Shown piece after piece: positions 34,282 to 42,471 of a stretch of DNA of 64,000 nucleotides. Both the position numbers and the translations under genes were made by a program. Source of the DNA: Cryobacterium glaciale (GTDB lineage Bacteria; Actinomycetota; Actinomycetes; Actinomycetales; Microbacteriaceae); contig NZ_SOEY01000016.1 in assembly GCF_004402535.1 (NCBI RefSeq), positions 62,001-126,000 on the forward strand, read 5' to 3'. Below the pieces are notes generated by a model that made no database searches, had not been told where the DNA came from, and saw nothing but the letters and a program-made list of their open reading frames with translations. Every line of letters starts with the position of its first letter. Positions within the stretch are counted from its first letter, which is position 1.

Positions 34282-35757
34282 GTGCACCTGGGCGAAGACC
34301 TCCTCGTTCTTGGCATCCTGCTCGTCGTCGCCTACGTTCTCGGCCGCCTGGGCAAGCTGATCGGGCTCCCCACCATCCCGATCTACATGATCGTGGGCGT
34401 TCTCGCGAGCCCCAACACCGACTTCTTCCCCCTCGACTTTCAATCCGCCGACATCGAGCTCATCGCCGTGTTCGGCTTGATTCTGCTGCTGTTCAGCCTC
34501 GGCCTCGAGTTCGACCAGGAAGAATTCTTCGGCAACGCCAAGACCCTGATCATCTCCGGCGGATCCTGGATTCTCATCAACATGGGTGCCGGCTTCATCT
34601 TTGGCCTGCTCGTAGGTTGGGGCCCGCGCGAAGCCCTCGTCATCGCCGGCATGACCGGAACGTCGTCGAGCGCGATCATCACCAAGCTGCTCATCGAACT
34701 GCGCCGCCTCGCCAACAAAGAGACCCCGATGATCCTGGGCGTGACCGTGGTAGGCGACATTTTCATCGCGATCTACCTCTCGATCGTCTCTGTCGTACTC
34801 AGTGGCGAAACCGAGATCTGGCCCATCGTGCTGCAGCTGTCCATCGCGTTCCTGTTTCTCGTGGCAATGTTCTCCATCGCTCGCTGGGGCGGGCGGGTGG
34901 TGTCGCGACTGATGCGCACCAAAGACGACGAACTGTTCACCATCCTGTTCTTCGGCCTCGTGGTGCTGTTCGCCGGCATCGGCGAGATCATCGGGGTCAC
35001 CGATGCGATCGGAGCCTTCCTGATCGGCGTCGTCCTCGGCGCGAGCAGCTATCGCGCCAAGATCGAACGCGTCGCCGTGCCCCTGCGGGATATCTTTGCG
35101 GCATTCTTTTTTCTCAATTTCGGTCTCGCCCTCGACGTAGCCCAGTTCGGCTCGGTGATCGGCGTGGTGCTCATCGCCATCGTGATGACCTTTGTGCTCA
35201 GCCTGCTGTCGGGCGCCCTGCTGGCCTGGCTGCATAAGATGGGGCCGCGCGAGGCGCTCAACACCGCCGCGATCTTCGTCAACCGCGGCGAGTTCACGCT
35301 GATTCTGGCGACCCTGTCGGTGTCGGCCGGGCTTGACCCAAGGCTGCAGCCGTTCGCGGGCCTCTACGTTCTCGTCATGGCCATCCTCGGCCCGCTGTTC
35401 GCTTCGAATTCCGAGAAGATCGGGTCGGCTCTGAGGCGCCGCGTGCCGGCATCCGCTGCCACCCGTGCGCCGCGCAATCCGATGCTCGACGAGGAGATCG
35501 CACTCGTCGAGGCGGCGACGGCTGCCCAGGCCGCCGATGCCGACGAGTCCCACCGGGCTGCCAGACGCGACTCGGCCAATTCCCACCCGGCGCCCGATAC
35601 GGTGGAACGACAGAAACACTCGCATTCGGCCAATTCCGGGCTGGATTCGATGGCTGATTTCGCTCTCGGTCAGCATTCCCCAGAACCCGACGATGACGAC
35701 GCCGACACACCGGCACGCAAACCCGGGCGAGACACTCACACAGGTGACTATTCGTGA
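34282..35757 (+). CDS. khtU: CPA2 K+/H+ antiporter (KhtU/CpeB type)
   Basis: 491 aa. The first ~385 residues are a CPA2 Na/K:H exchanger domain with about twelve helices: GRLGKLIGLPTIPIYMIVGVLASP, LLFSLGLEFDQEEFF, TGTSSSAIITKLL and GDIFIAIYL. The last ~100 residues are a polar, histidine-rich, acidic tail (SHRAARRDSANSHPAP, EPDDDDADTP) with no known fold, which is longer than in Bacillus KhtU. Starts at GTG 34282 directly after khtT. Likely exports K+ under control of KhtT and c-di-AMP (inference from family). Confidence 0.9.
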   Translation: MHLGEDLLVLGILLVVAYVLGRLGKLIGLPTIPIYMIVGVLASPNTDFFPLDFQSADIELIAVFGLILLLFSLGLEFDQEEFFGNAKTLIISGGSWILINMGAGFIFGLLVGWGPREALVIAGMTGTSSSAIITKLLIELRRLANKETPMILGVTVVGDIFIAIYLSIVSVVLSGETEIWPIVLQLSIAFLFLVAMFSIARWGGRVVSRLMRTKDDELFTILFFGLVVLFAGIGEIIGVTDAIGAFLIGVVLGASSYRAKIERVAVPLRDIFAAFFFLNFGLALDVAQFGSVIGVVLIAIVMTFVLSLLSGALLAWLHKMGPREALNTAAIFVNRGEFTLILATLSVSAGLDPRLQPFAGLYVLVMAILGPLFASNSEKIGSALRRRVPASAATRAPRNPMLDEEIALVEAATAAQAADADESHRAARRDSANSHPAPDTVERQKHSHSANSGLDSMADFALGQHSPEPDDDDADTPARKPGRDTHTGDYS

Positions 35758-36527
35758 TCAGAATGATGGTGCGCCCCCGCTGGGTGGCCGCACTGCTGCT
35801 TGCCCTCGGCGTCGCCGCAGCTTTCGCCCTGCTTGGGCAGTGGCAGCTGGACCGCGCCATCGAGTCCGGCGTGGTCGTGGAGCGCACCACCGAGCAGGCG
35901 CAGCCGCTCGCCGAGGTGGCGCAGCCCGACGGCGGAGTGACGCAGATCGCGACCGGCCAGATGGTCACCGCCGAGGGCACCTGGGTGGCCGGAGACGAGA
36001 CGCTCATCACGACGCGCATCAATGGCGGAGTCGAGGGATTCTGGGTCGTCAGCCATTTTCAAACGGATGCCTCCAGCATCGCGGTCGCGCGCGGGTGGGC
36101 TCCCGATAAATCCGCAGCCGAGGCCGCCATCGCCACGCTCCGGACCGAACCGGACAATTCCCCGGTTACCCTGACCGGACGCTTTCTCACCGGCGAGGCC
36201 CCGGAGCTGCCCGACCCGGACGGTGACTCGATGGAGCTGACCAAGGTCGCGCCATCCGCTCTCATTAATCTGTGGGCCGATTTCACCGACGAATCGGTCT
36301 ATTCCGCATACATCGTCGACGCGGCGGCCCCGGCCGGCCTCGACGTGATCGATTCCCCGGTGCCCGAAGTCGACCAGTCGCTGAACTGGCTGAACATCTT
36401 TTACGCGATCGAGTGGGTCGTCTTCGCCGGGTTCGCCGTGTTCCTCTGGTACCGCCTGGTGCGCGACGCCCTCGAACGCGAGCAGGAAGACGCCGAGGCA
36501 GCGGAAGCTGTCGGTGCGCACACGTAG
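35754..36527 (+). CDS. SURF1-family cytochrome oxidase assembly protein
   Basis: 257 aa with a membrane helix near residues 10-30 (RWVAALLLALGVAAAFALLGQWQLDRA), an external domain with FWVVSHFQ, VARGWAP and LTGRFLTGEAPELP, and a second helix near 225-250 preceded by QSLNWLNIFYAIEWVVFAGF, the SURF1 architecture. SURF1 helps insert heme a into cytochrome c oxidase. Its GTG overlaps the antiporter stop by 4 bp. Confidence 0.9.
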   Translation: MIRMMVRPRWVAALLLALGVAAAFALLGQWQLDRAIESGVVVERTTEQAQPLAEVAQPDGGVTQIATGQMVTAEGTWVAGDETLITTRINGGVEGFWVVSHFQTDASSIAVARGWAPDKSAAEAAIATLRTEPDNSPVTLTGRFLTGEAPELPDPDGDSMELTKVAPSALINLWADFTDESVYSAYIVDAAAPAGLDVIDSPVPEVDQSLNWLNIFYAIEWVVFAGFAVFLWYRLVRDALEREQEDAEAAEAVGAHT

Positions 36528-36530
36528 AAT
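36525..36530 (+). promoter_or_regulatory. -10 element for leaderless DUF3817 transcript
   Basis: TAGAAT ends 7 nt before ATG 36538 and there is no ribosome site. The TAG is also the SURF1 stop codon. Confidence 0.65.
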
Positions 36531-36537
36531 TAGCCAC

Positions 36538-36987
36538 ATGCCTCGCCAACCCAAGCTCGCCGATCTGCCCAGAATTCCCGGTGCGCTCCGGCTGTACCAG
36601 ATATCGTCGACCATCACCGGTGTCTTCCTGTTGCTGCTCTGCATCGAAATGGTCATCAAGTACGGCTTCGGCCACGAGATCGAACTCGGCGGCGCTCAGG
36701 GGTTCCTCGCGCTCGTTCCGACCGACACTGTCGCGGCCGTCAATCTGAGCACCGGCATCTTGATCGCGCACGGCTGGTTCTACGTGCTGTACCTGTTCGC
36801 CGACTTCCGCCTGTGGAGCCTCATGCGCTGGCCGTTCTGGCGCTTCGTGCTCATCGCCCTCGGCGGCGTCGTTCCCACCCTGTCGTTCATCGTCGAAGTT
36901 CCCGTCGCCCGCACGGTGAAGCGCTTCCTCGCCGAGAACGCCGAAGAAACCGCGGCAGTTGCCGAGAAGGCCCAGGCCCCAGCATGA
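36538..36987 (+). CDS. DUF3817 membrane protein
   Basis: 149 aa with three to four helices: [23 protein letters not shown], a central conserved [28 protein letters not shown], and [14 protein letters not shown], a DUF3817 pattern often found beside guaA in actinobacteria. The C-terminal ~25 residues are polar. Function unknown. Start ATG 36538 fits the leaderless promoter; the stop overlaps guaA (ATGA), so it is coupled to GMP synthase. Confidence 0.88.
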   Translation: MPRQPKLADLPRIPGALRLYQISSTITGVFLLLLCIEMVIKYGFGHEIELGGAQGFLALVPTDTVAAVNLSTGILIAHGWFYVLYLFADFRLWSLMRWPFWRFVLIALGGVVPTLSFIVEVPVARTVKRFLAENAEETAAVAEKAQAPA

Positions 36988-38615
36988 GCATGACCACCCC
37001 CACAGCGGATGCCGCCCTCGCCGATTCGGGCCCCATTGCAGATTCGGGACTGGATCGCCCCGTTCTCGTGGTCGACTTCGGTGCGCAGTACGCGCAGCTG
37101 ATTGCCCGGCGTGTGCGCGAAGCATCCGTTTATTCCGAGATCGTGCCGCACACGATCACCGCCGCCGAGGTGCTCGCCAAGAACCCGAGGGGAATCGTAC
37201 TCAGCGGTGGCCCGTCGAGCGTCTACGCCGAGGGCGCACCCGCCTTCGACGCGGCCATCTTCGAGCTCGGCGTGCCCGTGCTTGGTATTTGCTACGGCTT
37301 CCAGGTGATGGCGACCGCCCTCGGCGGCACGGTCGCCCACACTGGCGCCCGCGAATACGGCTCGACCCCGGTCATCGTGAGCAATGGCGACAACGTATTG
37401 CTGGCGAACCAGCCCGACAGCCAGACGGTCTGGATGAGCCACGGCGACTCGGTCGCCACGGCCCCCGCCGGCTTCACCGTGCTCGCCTCCTCGGTCTCGA
37501 CCCCGGTCGCCGCGTTCGCCAATGACGAGAAGCGGCTCTACGGCGTGCAGTGGCACCCCGAAGTCAAGCACTCCGAGAACGGCCAGCACGTGCTCGAGAA
37601 CTTTCTGCACCGCGCCGCCGGCATCGCTGCCGACTGGAACAGCGGCAACGTTATCGCCGAGCAGGTCGCGAAGATTCGCGCCCAGGTTGGCGCCGGCAAG
37701 GTCATCTGCGGCCTCTCCGGCGGAGTCGATTCCGCCGTCGCCGCGGCCCTCGTACACAAGGCCATCGGTGACCAGCTGGTCTGCGTCTTCGTCGACCACG
37801 GCCTTCTGCGCGAAGACGAACGTCGTCAGGTCGAAGAGGACTACGTCAAGGCCACCGGCATCCGTCTGGTCACCGTCGACGTGCGCGAGCAGTTCCTCGT
37901 GGCGCTCGAGGGTGTGAGCGACCCGGAGACCAAGCGCAAGATCATCGGCCGCGAGTTCATTCGCACCTTCGAGCAGGCCCAGGCCGAACTGATCGACGAG
38001 GCCAAGGAAATCGACGGCGACCCGATCCGCTTCCTCGTGCAGGGCACGCTCTACCCTGACGTGGTCGAGTCCGGCGGCGGCAGCGGCACCGCGAACATCA
38101 AGAGCCACCACAACGTGGGCGGCCTGCCCGACGACCTCAAGTTCGAACTGGTCGAACCGCTGCGCACCCTGTTCAAAGACGAGGTGCGCGCGATCGGCGC
38201 CGAGCTCGGACTGCCAGCCGAAATCGTGCAGCGCCAGCCTTTTCCCGGCCCCGGCCTCGGCATTCGCATCGTCGGCTCGATCACCCAGGAACGTCTCGAC
38301 CTGCTGCGCCAAGCGGATGCGATCGTGCGCTTCGAGCTGACCGCCGCCGGCCTCGACCGCGAAATCTGGCAGTGCCCGGTCGTGCTGCTGGCCGATGTGC
38401 GCTCGGTCGGCGTGCAGGGCGACGGCCGCACGTACGGACACCCGATCGTGCTGCGCCCGGTGTCGTCGGAAGATGCCATGACCGCCGACTGGACCCGCCT
38501 GCCCTACGACCTGCTCGCCAAGATCTCCAACCGCATCACCAACGAGGTCGACGGGGTGAATCGCGTGGTGCTCGACGTCACGTCGAAGCCGCCGGGAACC
38601 ATCGAGTGGGAGTGA
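36984..38615 (+). CDS. guaA: GMP synthase (glutamine-hydrolysing)
   Basis: Converts XMP, ATP and glutamine to GMP. 543 aa: class I amidotransferase with [18 protein letters not shown], catalytic Cys103 in LGICYGFQ and [10 protein letters not shown]-loop ATP pyrophosphatase [15 protein letters not shown]; and the GMPS C-terminal dimerisation domain ending [15 protein letters not shown] chose ATG 36984 because it overlaps the DUF3817 stop and leaves a short N-terminal extension before the conserved core. Terminator follows. Confidence 0.97.
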   Translation: MSMTTPTADAALADSGPIADSGLDRPVLVVDFGAQYAQLIARRVREASVYSEIVPHTITAAEVLAKNPRGIVLSGGPSSVYAEGAPAFDAAIFELGVPVLGICYGFQVMATALGGTVAHTGAREYGSTPVIVSNGDNVLLANQPDSQTVWMSHGDSVATAPAGFTVLASSVSTPVAAFANDEKRLYGVQWHPEVKHSENGQHVLENFLHRAAGIAADWNSGNVIAEQVAKIRAQVGAGKVICGLSGGVDSAVAAALVHKAIGDQLVCVFVDHGLLREDERRQVEEDYVKATGIRLVTVDVREQFLVALEGVSDPETKRKIIGREFIRTFEQAQAELIDEAKEIDGDPIRFLVQGTLYPDVVESGGGSGTANIKSHHNVGGLPDDLKFELVEPLRTLFKDEVRAIGAELGLPAEIVQRQPFPGPGLGIRIVGSITQERLDLLRQADAIVRFELTAAGLDREIWQCPVVLLADVRSVGVQGDGRTYGHPIVLRPVSSEDAMTADWTRLPYDLLAKISNRITNEVDGVNRVVLDVTSKPPGTIEWE

Positions 38616-38632
38616 TCCCGGGCTAGTTCGAC

Positions 38633-38661
38633 GGGTCGGCTCGTTAGAGCCGGCCCTTTTT
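38633..38661 (+). terminator. Intrinsic terminator of guaA
   Basis: GGGTCGGCTC, GTTA loop, GAGCCGGCCC (one G-U), then TTTTTG. Confidence 0.88.
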
Positions 38662-38718
38662 GTGTGCCGGGTCGGGGCATCCGCTCGTGGCCGCGCCCTG
38701 TGCTGCCCGGCGATAGCC

Positions 38719-38776
38719 GCGCCCCGGATCGGCAGCCGCTACGGTAATCGGCGTAGCGGCCACCCGTTTCAGGCGC
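38719..38776 (+). repeat. 58-nt stem-loop element, copy 3 (diverged)
   Basis: Same 25-8-25 geometry and identical loop GTAATCGG. The inner stem is CCGCTACG/CGTAGCGG: its outermost pair is swapped from G-C to C-G relative to copies 1 and 2, a compensatory change. About 17 Watson-Crick and 3 G-U pairs remain of 25. It lies between guaA and a small membrane gene. Confidence 0.8.
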
Positions 38777-38793
38777 GCCCATGCGAATGCGCC

Positions 38794-38799
38794 TAGTAT
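38794..38799 (+). promoter_or_regulatory. -10 element for leaderless membrane-protein transcript
   Basis: TAGTAT ends 7 nt before ATG 38807, with no ribosome site. Confidence 0.6.
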
Positions 38800-38806
38800 C
38801 GGCGGC

Positions 38807-39229
38807 ATGACACGGTCGACTGCCTCCCCCATCGCCCGATACTCGTCCGGGGTCGGGGCCGTTCTCCTGGCCGGACTGGCCTGGTTCCAGTTGGCGCTCG
38901 CCCTCGGCGCTCCCTGGGGCCGGGCTGCCTATGGCGGGGTGATCGAGCACCCGACTGGGCGGATGCGGGGGAGCAGCGCCGTCGCATCCGTTGTGTGGGC
39001 GATTGTGGCACTCGTGGTGTTGCGTCGGGGCGGCCACGCGGTGCCGCAGGTGGTTCCGGGGCGGGCTGTTCCGGTGGTCATGTGGGTCGCAATCGGGCTG
39101 CTGGCCGTGGGCGTGGTGCTGAATACCCTCACGCCGAGCAAGCGCGAGCGCATCATTTGGGCGCCCGCGTCGCTGGTTATGCTCGTCGCCACGATGGCCA
39201 CCGAGCTGGCCGCGCGCACACACCGCTAG
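38807..39229 (+). CDS. Four-helix membrane protein of unknown function
   Basis: 140 aa with four hydrophobic stretches: SGVGAVLLAGLAWFQLALAL, AVASVVWAIVALVVL, VVMWVAIGLLAVGVVLNTL and PASLVMLVATMATELA. A conserved-looking TPSKRERIIWAP loop lies between helices 3 and 4. I do not recognise a family; small actinobacterial membrane proteins of this sort are common. The leaderless promoter and good codon use support it as a real gene. Confidence 0.7.
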   Translation: MTRSTASPIARYSSGVGAVLLAGLAWFQLALALGAPWGRAAYGGVIEHPTGRMRGSSAVASVVWAIVALVVLRRGGHAVPQVVPGRAVPVVMWVAIGLLAVGVVLNTLTPSKRERIIWAPASLVMLVATMATELAARTHR

Positions 39230-39248
39230 GCGAGCCGCACCCGCTCGA

Positions 39249-39377
39249 TTACGCTGCGAACGGGAGGAACGCGTTCACGCCCAGAAAGGCCATGACCCCG
39301 AAGGCAACGGCCCAGGCGATTCTGCGAGCGGATGTCCCTACCCTTCTGCAGGCCGCGCGGCGACCCGGCGAGCACTA
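39249..39377 (-). pseudogene. Possible C-terminal remnant of a small membrane protein
   Basis: The minus strand is open for about 42 codons and ends in RRIAWAVAFGVMAFLGVNAFLPFAA then a stop, which looks like a genuine transmembrane helix. No usable start lies upstream (only an ATG 14 codons from the end), and a stop bounds it on the other side. It sits between the membrane gene and the broken marR gene. Could be chance. Confidence 0.3.
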
Positions 39378-39379
39378 GG

Positions 39380-39780
39380 TCAAGGCCGACGGCGCGCGAT
39401 CCGCGGCAGCGGCGTCGCGGCCGCGACGCTGATCCGCTGCAGCAGCCCGATGAGAAGCGACTGCTCCTGGGCGGTGAGGACCTCGGTGATGGCCCGTTCG
39501 GTCTCCACGTGCGGAACCAGGGCGGTCTCGATGAGCCGCTTGCCAGCATCCGTCAGGGCAACGATAGTGCCCCGGCCGTCGTCTGGATTGGACTCGCGGT
39601 TCACGAGCCCCTGCGATTGCAGCTTGTTCAGCCGTTGTGCCACGGCACTCGTCGAGATCATGGCGTCCCGGGCCAGTGCCGCCGGGGTGATGCGATAGGG
39701 CGGCCCGCTTCGCAGCAGAGTGGCAAGCACGTCAAAAGCGGATGCGTCCAGCCCGTACCGCGCGAAAGTGGCGGCCGGGC
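39380..39780 (-). pseudogene. MarR-family regulator, 5' end deleted
   Basis: From about FARYGLDASAFDVLATLLRSG onward this is a normal MarR winged-helix protein (TPAALARDAMISTSAVAQRLNKL, GLVNRESNPDDGRGTIVALT, TDAGKRLIE). The N-terminal ~35-40 residues and start are gone: upstream the frame continues antisense through the eamA fragment for another ~160 codons without family resemblance. The break falls between about 39779 and 39795, where the opposing eamA gene also begins abruptly. Confidence 0.82.
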
Positions 39781-39789
39781 GGGCGTCCA

Positions 39790-40529
39790 CGGCCAGGGAC
39801 GTGCGGCTGCTCGGCGTGCTCAATATCGGGGCGTTCTTCGCCCTGCTTTTCATTGCGGCGTATCGCCTTCCCGGTGGCGTGGCGGCCATCGTGGGCGGCC
39901 TGCAACCCCTCATTGTCGCGCTCCTCGCGAGCCGGGTGCTCCACGAAAAACTGACCGCGCGCGTGCTGGCCAGCGGCGCTGCCGGCGCAATCGGAGTCAG
40001 CCTGATCGTGCTGCAGTCCCAAGCGCGGCTCGATGTGATTGGTGCGCTGGCCGCTGCAGCCGGGACCGTCTGCATGGCATCGGGGATCGTGCTCTCGAAA
40101 AAATGGGGGCAGCCGGCGCTGCTGCTCGCGACGTCGGCGTGGCAGCTCATCGCGGGCGGGATCACCCTGCTGCCCGTGCTGCCCGTGCTGCCCGTGCTGC
40201 CCGTGCTGCTCATGGTCGAGGGGATCCCCGCGGAATCACTGACCGAGACCAACATCATGGGCTACGCCTATCTCTCCGTGGTTGGAACCGCATTCGCGTA
40301 CGTCGTGTGGTTTCACGGGATCGGTCGTCTGCCAGCGAGTACGATCGCCTTCCTCGGCCTGCTCAGCCCGGTAGTGGCCATCCTGCTCGGGTGGACGATC
40401 GCCGGCGAGCGGCTCACCGAGATGCAGGTCGCGGGGGTCGTGATCGTGCTGGGCTCGGTCGCCGTCGTCGTCTCCGCTACGGTCCGAAGTGGGCGCGTGG
40501 GGTTGCCGTATGGACCAGGACTGGATTGA
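39790..40529 (+). pseudogene. EamA-family transporter, 5' end deleted
   Basis: Recognisable from VRLLGVLNIGAFFALLFIAA and YRLPGGVAAIVGGLQPLIVALL, i.e. from the third or so helix of a 10-helix drug/metabolite exporter. The first ~65-70 residues are missing, replaced by sequence antisense to the marR fragment. A 9-bp repeat (40170-40205) expands a helix into LPVLPVLPVLPVL. An ATG at 39720 opens the frame but encodes non-homologous residues, so the product would lack two helices. Normally a divergent marR regulates such a transporter; one deletion appears to have removed both 5' ends. Confidence 0.8.
40170..40205 (+). repeat. 9-bp tandem repeat (CTGCCCGTG x4)
   Basis: Four perfect copies in frame within the eamA fragment, encoding Leu-Pro-Val units, followed by a partial fifth. 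Proline at this regularity is odd for a helix, and slippage fits a gene no longer under constraint. Confidence 0.92.
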
Positions 40530-40857
40530 ACACCGACGGGGCTCGGACGGTGAGCTGCTCGGCTGGCTGCGAGCTTCCGGCGACGGCTTTCTCGTGATCG
40601 ATCTGCTCGGTCGCGCTCGCACCGATGCTTTGGACGGGTTGACCGCGGAAGAGGCACTGGATGCGCTGGGAATCGGCTATCTGGCCGACCCCTTTGAGCT
40701 GCGGCTCGATACAGGCGAGTGGTTGCGGGTGCGCATCACCGAGGTCTCCACGGAGAGAATCCTCGTCAAGAAAGACGACTGGGGCGCGATCGATATTCCC
40801 CAGCTGACCTTCACCCTGACCTTTCCGGCCTCGGACGAGTTGCGCGCGATCGCTTAG
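40510..40857 (+). CDS. Conserved-looking small protein of unknown function
   Basis: 115 aa, acidic and soluble, no signal peptide or membrane segment. It alternates predicted strands and loops: WIEHRRGSDGELLGWLRAS, FLVIDLLGRARTDALDGLTAEEALDALGIGYLAD, then ELRLDTGEWLRVRITEVSTERILVKKDDWG. I do not recognise a domain. The 3' end of the eamA fragment overlaps its start by 20 bp. Codon use is like core genes, and an aminoglycoside-phosphotransferase-like gene follows. Confidence 0.65.
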   Translation: MDQDWIEHRRGSDGELLGWLRASGDGFLVIDLLGRARTDALDGLTAEEALDALGIGYLADPFELRLDTGEWLRVRITEVSTERILVKKDDWGAIDIPQLTFTLTFPASDELRAIA

Positions 40858-40889
40858 TTGCGCACCGACCGTCTAGGTCGACCACCGGC

Positions 40890-40895
40890 TAGGCT
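40890..40895 (+). promoter_or_regulatory. -10 element for leaderless phosphotransferase transcript
   Basis: TAGGCT, 6 nt, then ATG 40902, with no ribosome site. Confidence 0.7.
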
Positions 40896-40901
40896 CGCCA
40901 G

Positions 40902-41864
40902 ATGACGGACCACGACCAGCTCAGACTGACCTGGCCGGAGTTACCCGCCTCGATTCCTGCGACCGTCGAGAACATTCTGGGCGGAGCCGTAGTCGAAGCA
41001 CATAGCCAGGCGAACGGATTCTCGCCGGGAAGCGCCGACCGGGTGCACGCGGCCAATGGCCGCGGAGCCTTCGTGAAAGCCGTGAGTCGCGAACGAAACT
41101 CCGATACCCTCGACCTCCACCGGCGCGAGCTGGCGGTGCTGCGAATGCTACCCGCTTCTCTGGCGGTGCCCCGGCTTCTGGGGTTCTACGACGACGGCGA
41201 GTGGGTGGCGCTGGTCATCGAGAGCATCGCCGGCGTGCACCCGAGAGAGATTCCGACGCTCTCTGAGATCCTCGCCGTTCTGTCGGCGCTCGAGTCGCTG
41301 CCGAAGGTTCGCGGCGGCGCCGGGTGGGCCGGTGTACCGGATGCGGTGGCGGAGTTGGTTTCTGCGTTCGCTGGTTGGCGCAGCATCCGCTCTGCGGGGC
41401 GTGCAGAAGCGCTGCCGGCCTGCGCCTACGAGCACCTCGACGAACTCGAGCAACTGGCCGCGGGTGCGGTGCAGGTCGTCGACGGAGACTATCTTCTGCA
41501 TCTCGACCTGCGGAGTGACAATATCCTCTTCGATGACACCGGCCGGGCCTGGCTGGTGGACTGGCCGTGGGCCGGGGTCGGCGTGCGGTGGCTCGACGCC
41601 CTCACGTTTCTGCTCGACGCGCGCCTGCGCGGAAGTGACGCCGACGTTGATGAGATCATTGCGACTCATCCGCTCTTCGCCGACGCGGATGACCACGCCA
41701 TCAACGCCGTACTGTCCGGTTTGACGGCATACTTTTTGGACGCGGCTCAGAAACCCGCTCCGGAGAATACGCCGACGTTGCGCGCTTTTCAGCGTGCTGA
41801 AGGCGTGGCCGGCCTGGTCTGGCTGGGAGAACGGCTCGGCTGGAAGGCGCGAGAGAGGCCGTGA
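40902..41864 (+). CDS. Aminoglycoside phosphotransferase (APH)-family protein
   Basis: 320-aa kinase-like fold. The catalytic loop is LLHLDLRSDNILFDD (HxDLxxxN), followed by the metal-binding WLVDWPWAGVG in place of the usual D-F-G. The N-terminal lobe has GRGAFVKAVSR, with the ATP lysine in FVKAV. Such proteins phosphorylate small hydroxylated compounds; drug resistance cannot be assumed. The stop overlaps the start of the frameshifted GNAT gene. Confidence 0.85.
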   Translation: MTDHDQLRLTWPELPASIPATVENILGGAVVEAHSQANGFSPGSADRVHAANGRGAFVKAVSRERNSDTLDLHRRELAVLRMLPASLAVPRLLGFYDDGEWVALVIESIAGVHPREIPTLSEILAVLSALESLPKVRGGAGWAGVPDAVAELVSAFAGWRSIRSAGRAEALPACAYEHLDELEQLAAGAVQVVDGDYLLHLDLRSDNILFDDTGRAWLVDWPWAGVGVRWLDALTFLLDARLRGSDADVDEIIATHPLFADADDHAINAVLSGLTAYFLDAAQKPAPENTPTLRAFQRAEGVAGLVWLGERLGWKARERP

Positions 41865-42471
41865 GGGAGCTTCAACCTTTCCCGCAGCACCTGGAAACCT
41901 CGCGGCTGCGGTGCGGCCGTGGCGTCTCTCCGACGCCAGCGCCGTGCGTGAATTGTGGGCTGAGCGGGACCCTCGGTTCCGGCGGGTGATCGATGCGGCG
42001 GGCCGACCCACGGTCGACGAGATGCGCGGGCGTATCCAGGACCAGCTCGACGAATCAAGCCGTACCAAACTGTCGCTGTTGGCGATCGAACGCCGAGTCG
42101 AGGGCGATTTCATCGGTTATTGCGGCCTGATCGTGGGGGAGGGAACGCTGGCCGAGTCCGAGATCGCCTTCAAGCTGTGCCGGGCCGCCCACGAGTACGG
42201 TTGCGCCACCGAAGCGGCTCAGGCCGTGCTCGACGCGGGCTGGGCTACGGGGCGAACTCGATTCTGGGCCACGGTTCGATCGTGGAACATCCCGTCATTT
42301 CGGGTGCTCGAGAAGATCGGCTTCTCCGCGGACGGCAGGATCGACGCTGATGCTGTTCGTGGGGACAGCGTGTGGATGGCGGGGGATGACGAGGGCGGCC
42401 AGTACCGCGCAGCACACGAACACAGCACCGCCGACGACGATCGACAGCGGCAGGCTCGTGACAGCCAATAG
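41861..42471 (+). pseudogene. GNAT acetyltransferase with N-terminal frameshift
   Basis: From GTG 41861 the frame reads MRELQPFPQHLETSRLR, the usual RimJ-type GNAT opening. It then loses register: the continuation RPWRLSDASAVRELWAERDP is in the frame one base over. One missing base at about 41912 (before TGCGGCCGTGG) explains this. The rest of the GNAT fold is intact (FIGYCGLIVGEG, EIAFKLCRAAHEYGCATEAAQAVLD, RVLEKIGF). A GTG at 41911 is in the downstream frame and could rescue most of the protein. The 3' end runs 177 bp into the convergent MFS gene. Confidence 0.75.

Noticed and set aside
33736-35739. 667-codon minus-strand ORF opposite khtTU
   Set aside because: Antisense of both antiporter genes; Gly/Asp/Glu/His-rich low-complexity translation typical of shadows.
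36780-38441. 553-codon minus-strand ORF opposite guaA
   Set aside because: Antisense of GMP synthase with no domain signature.
40902-41864. Aminoglycoside-resistance gene
   Set aside because: The APH fold is shared by many small-molecule kinases, and the DFG position is changed to DWP; resistance cannot be inferred.
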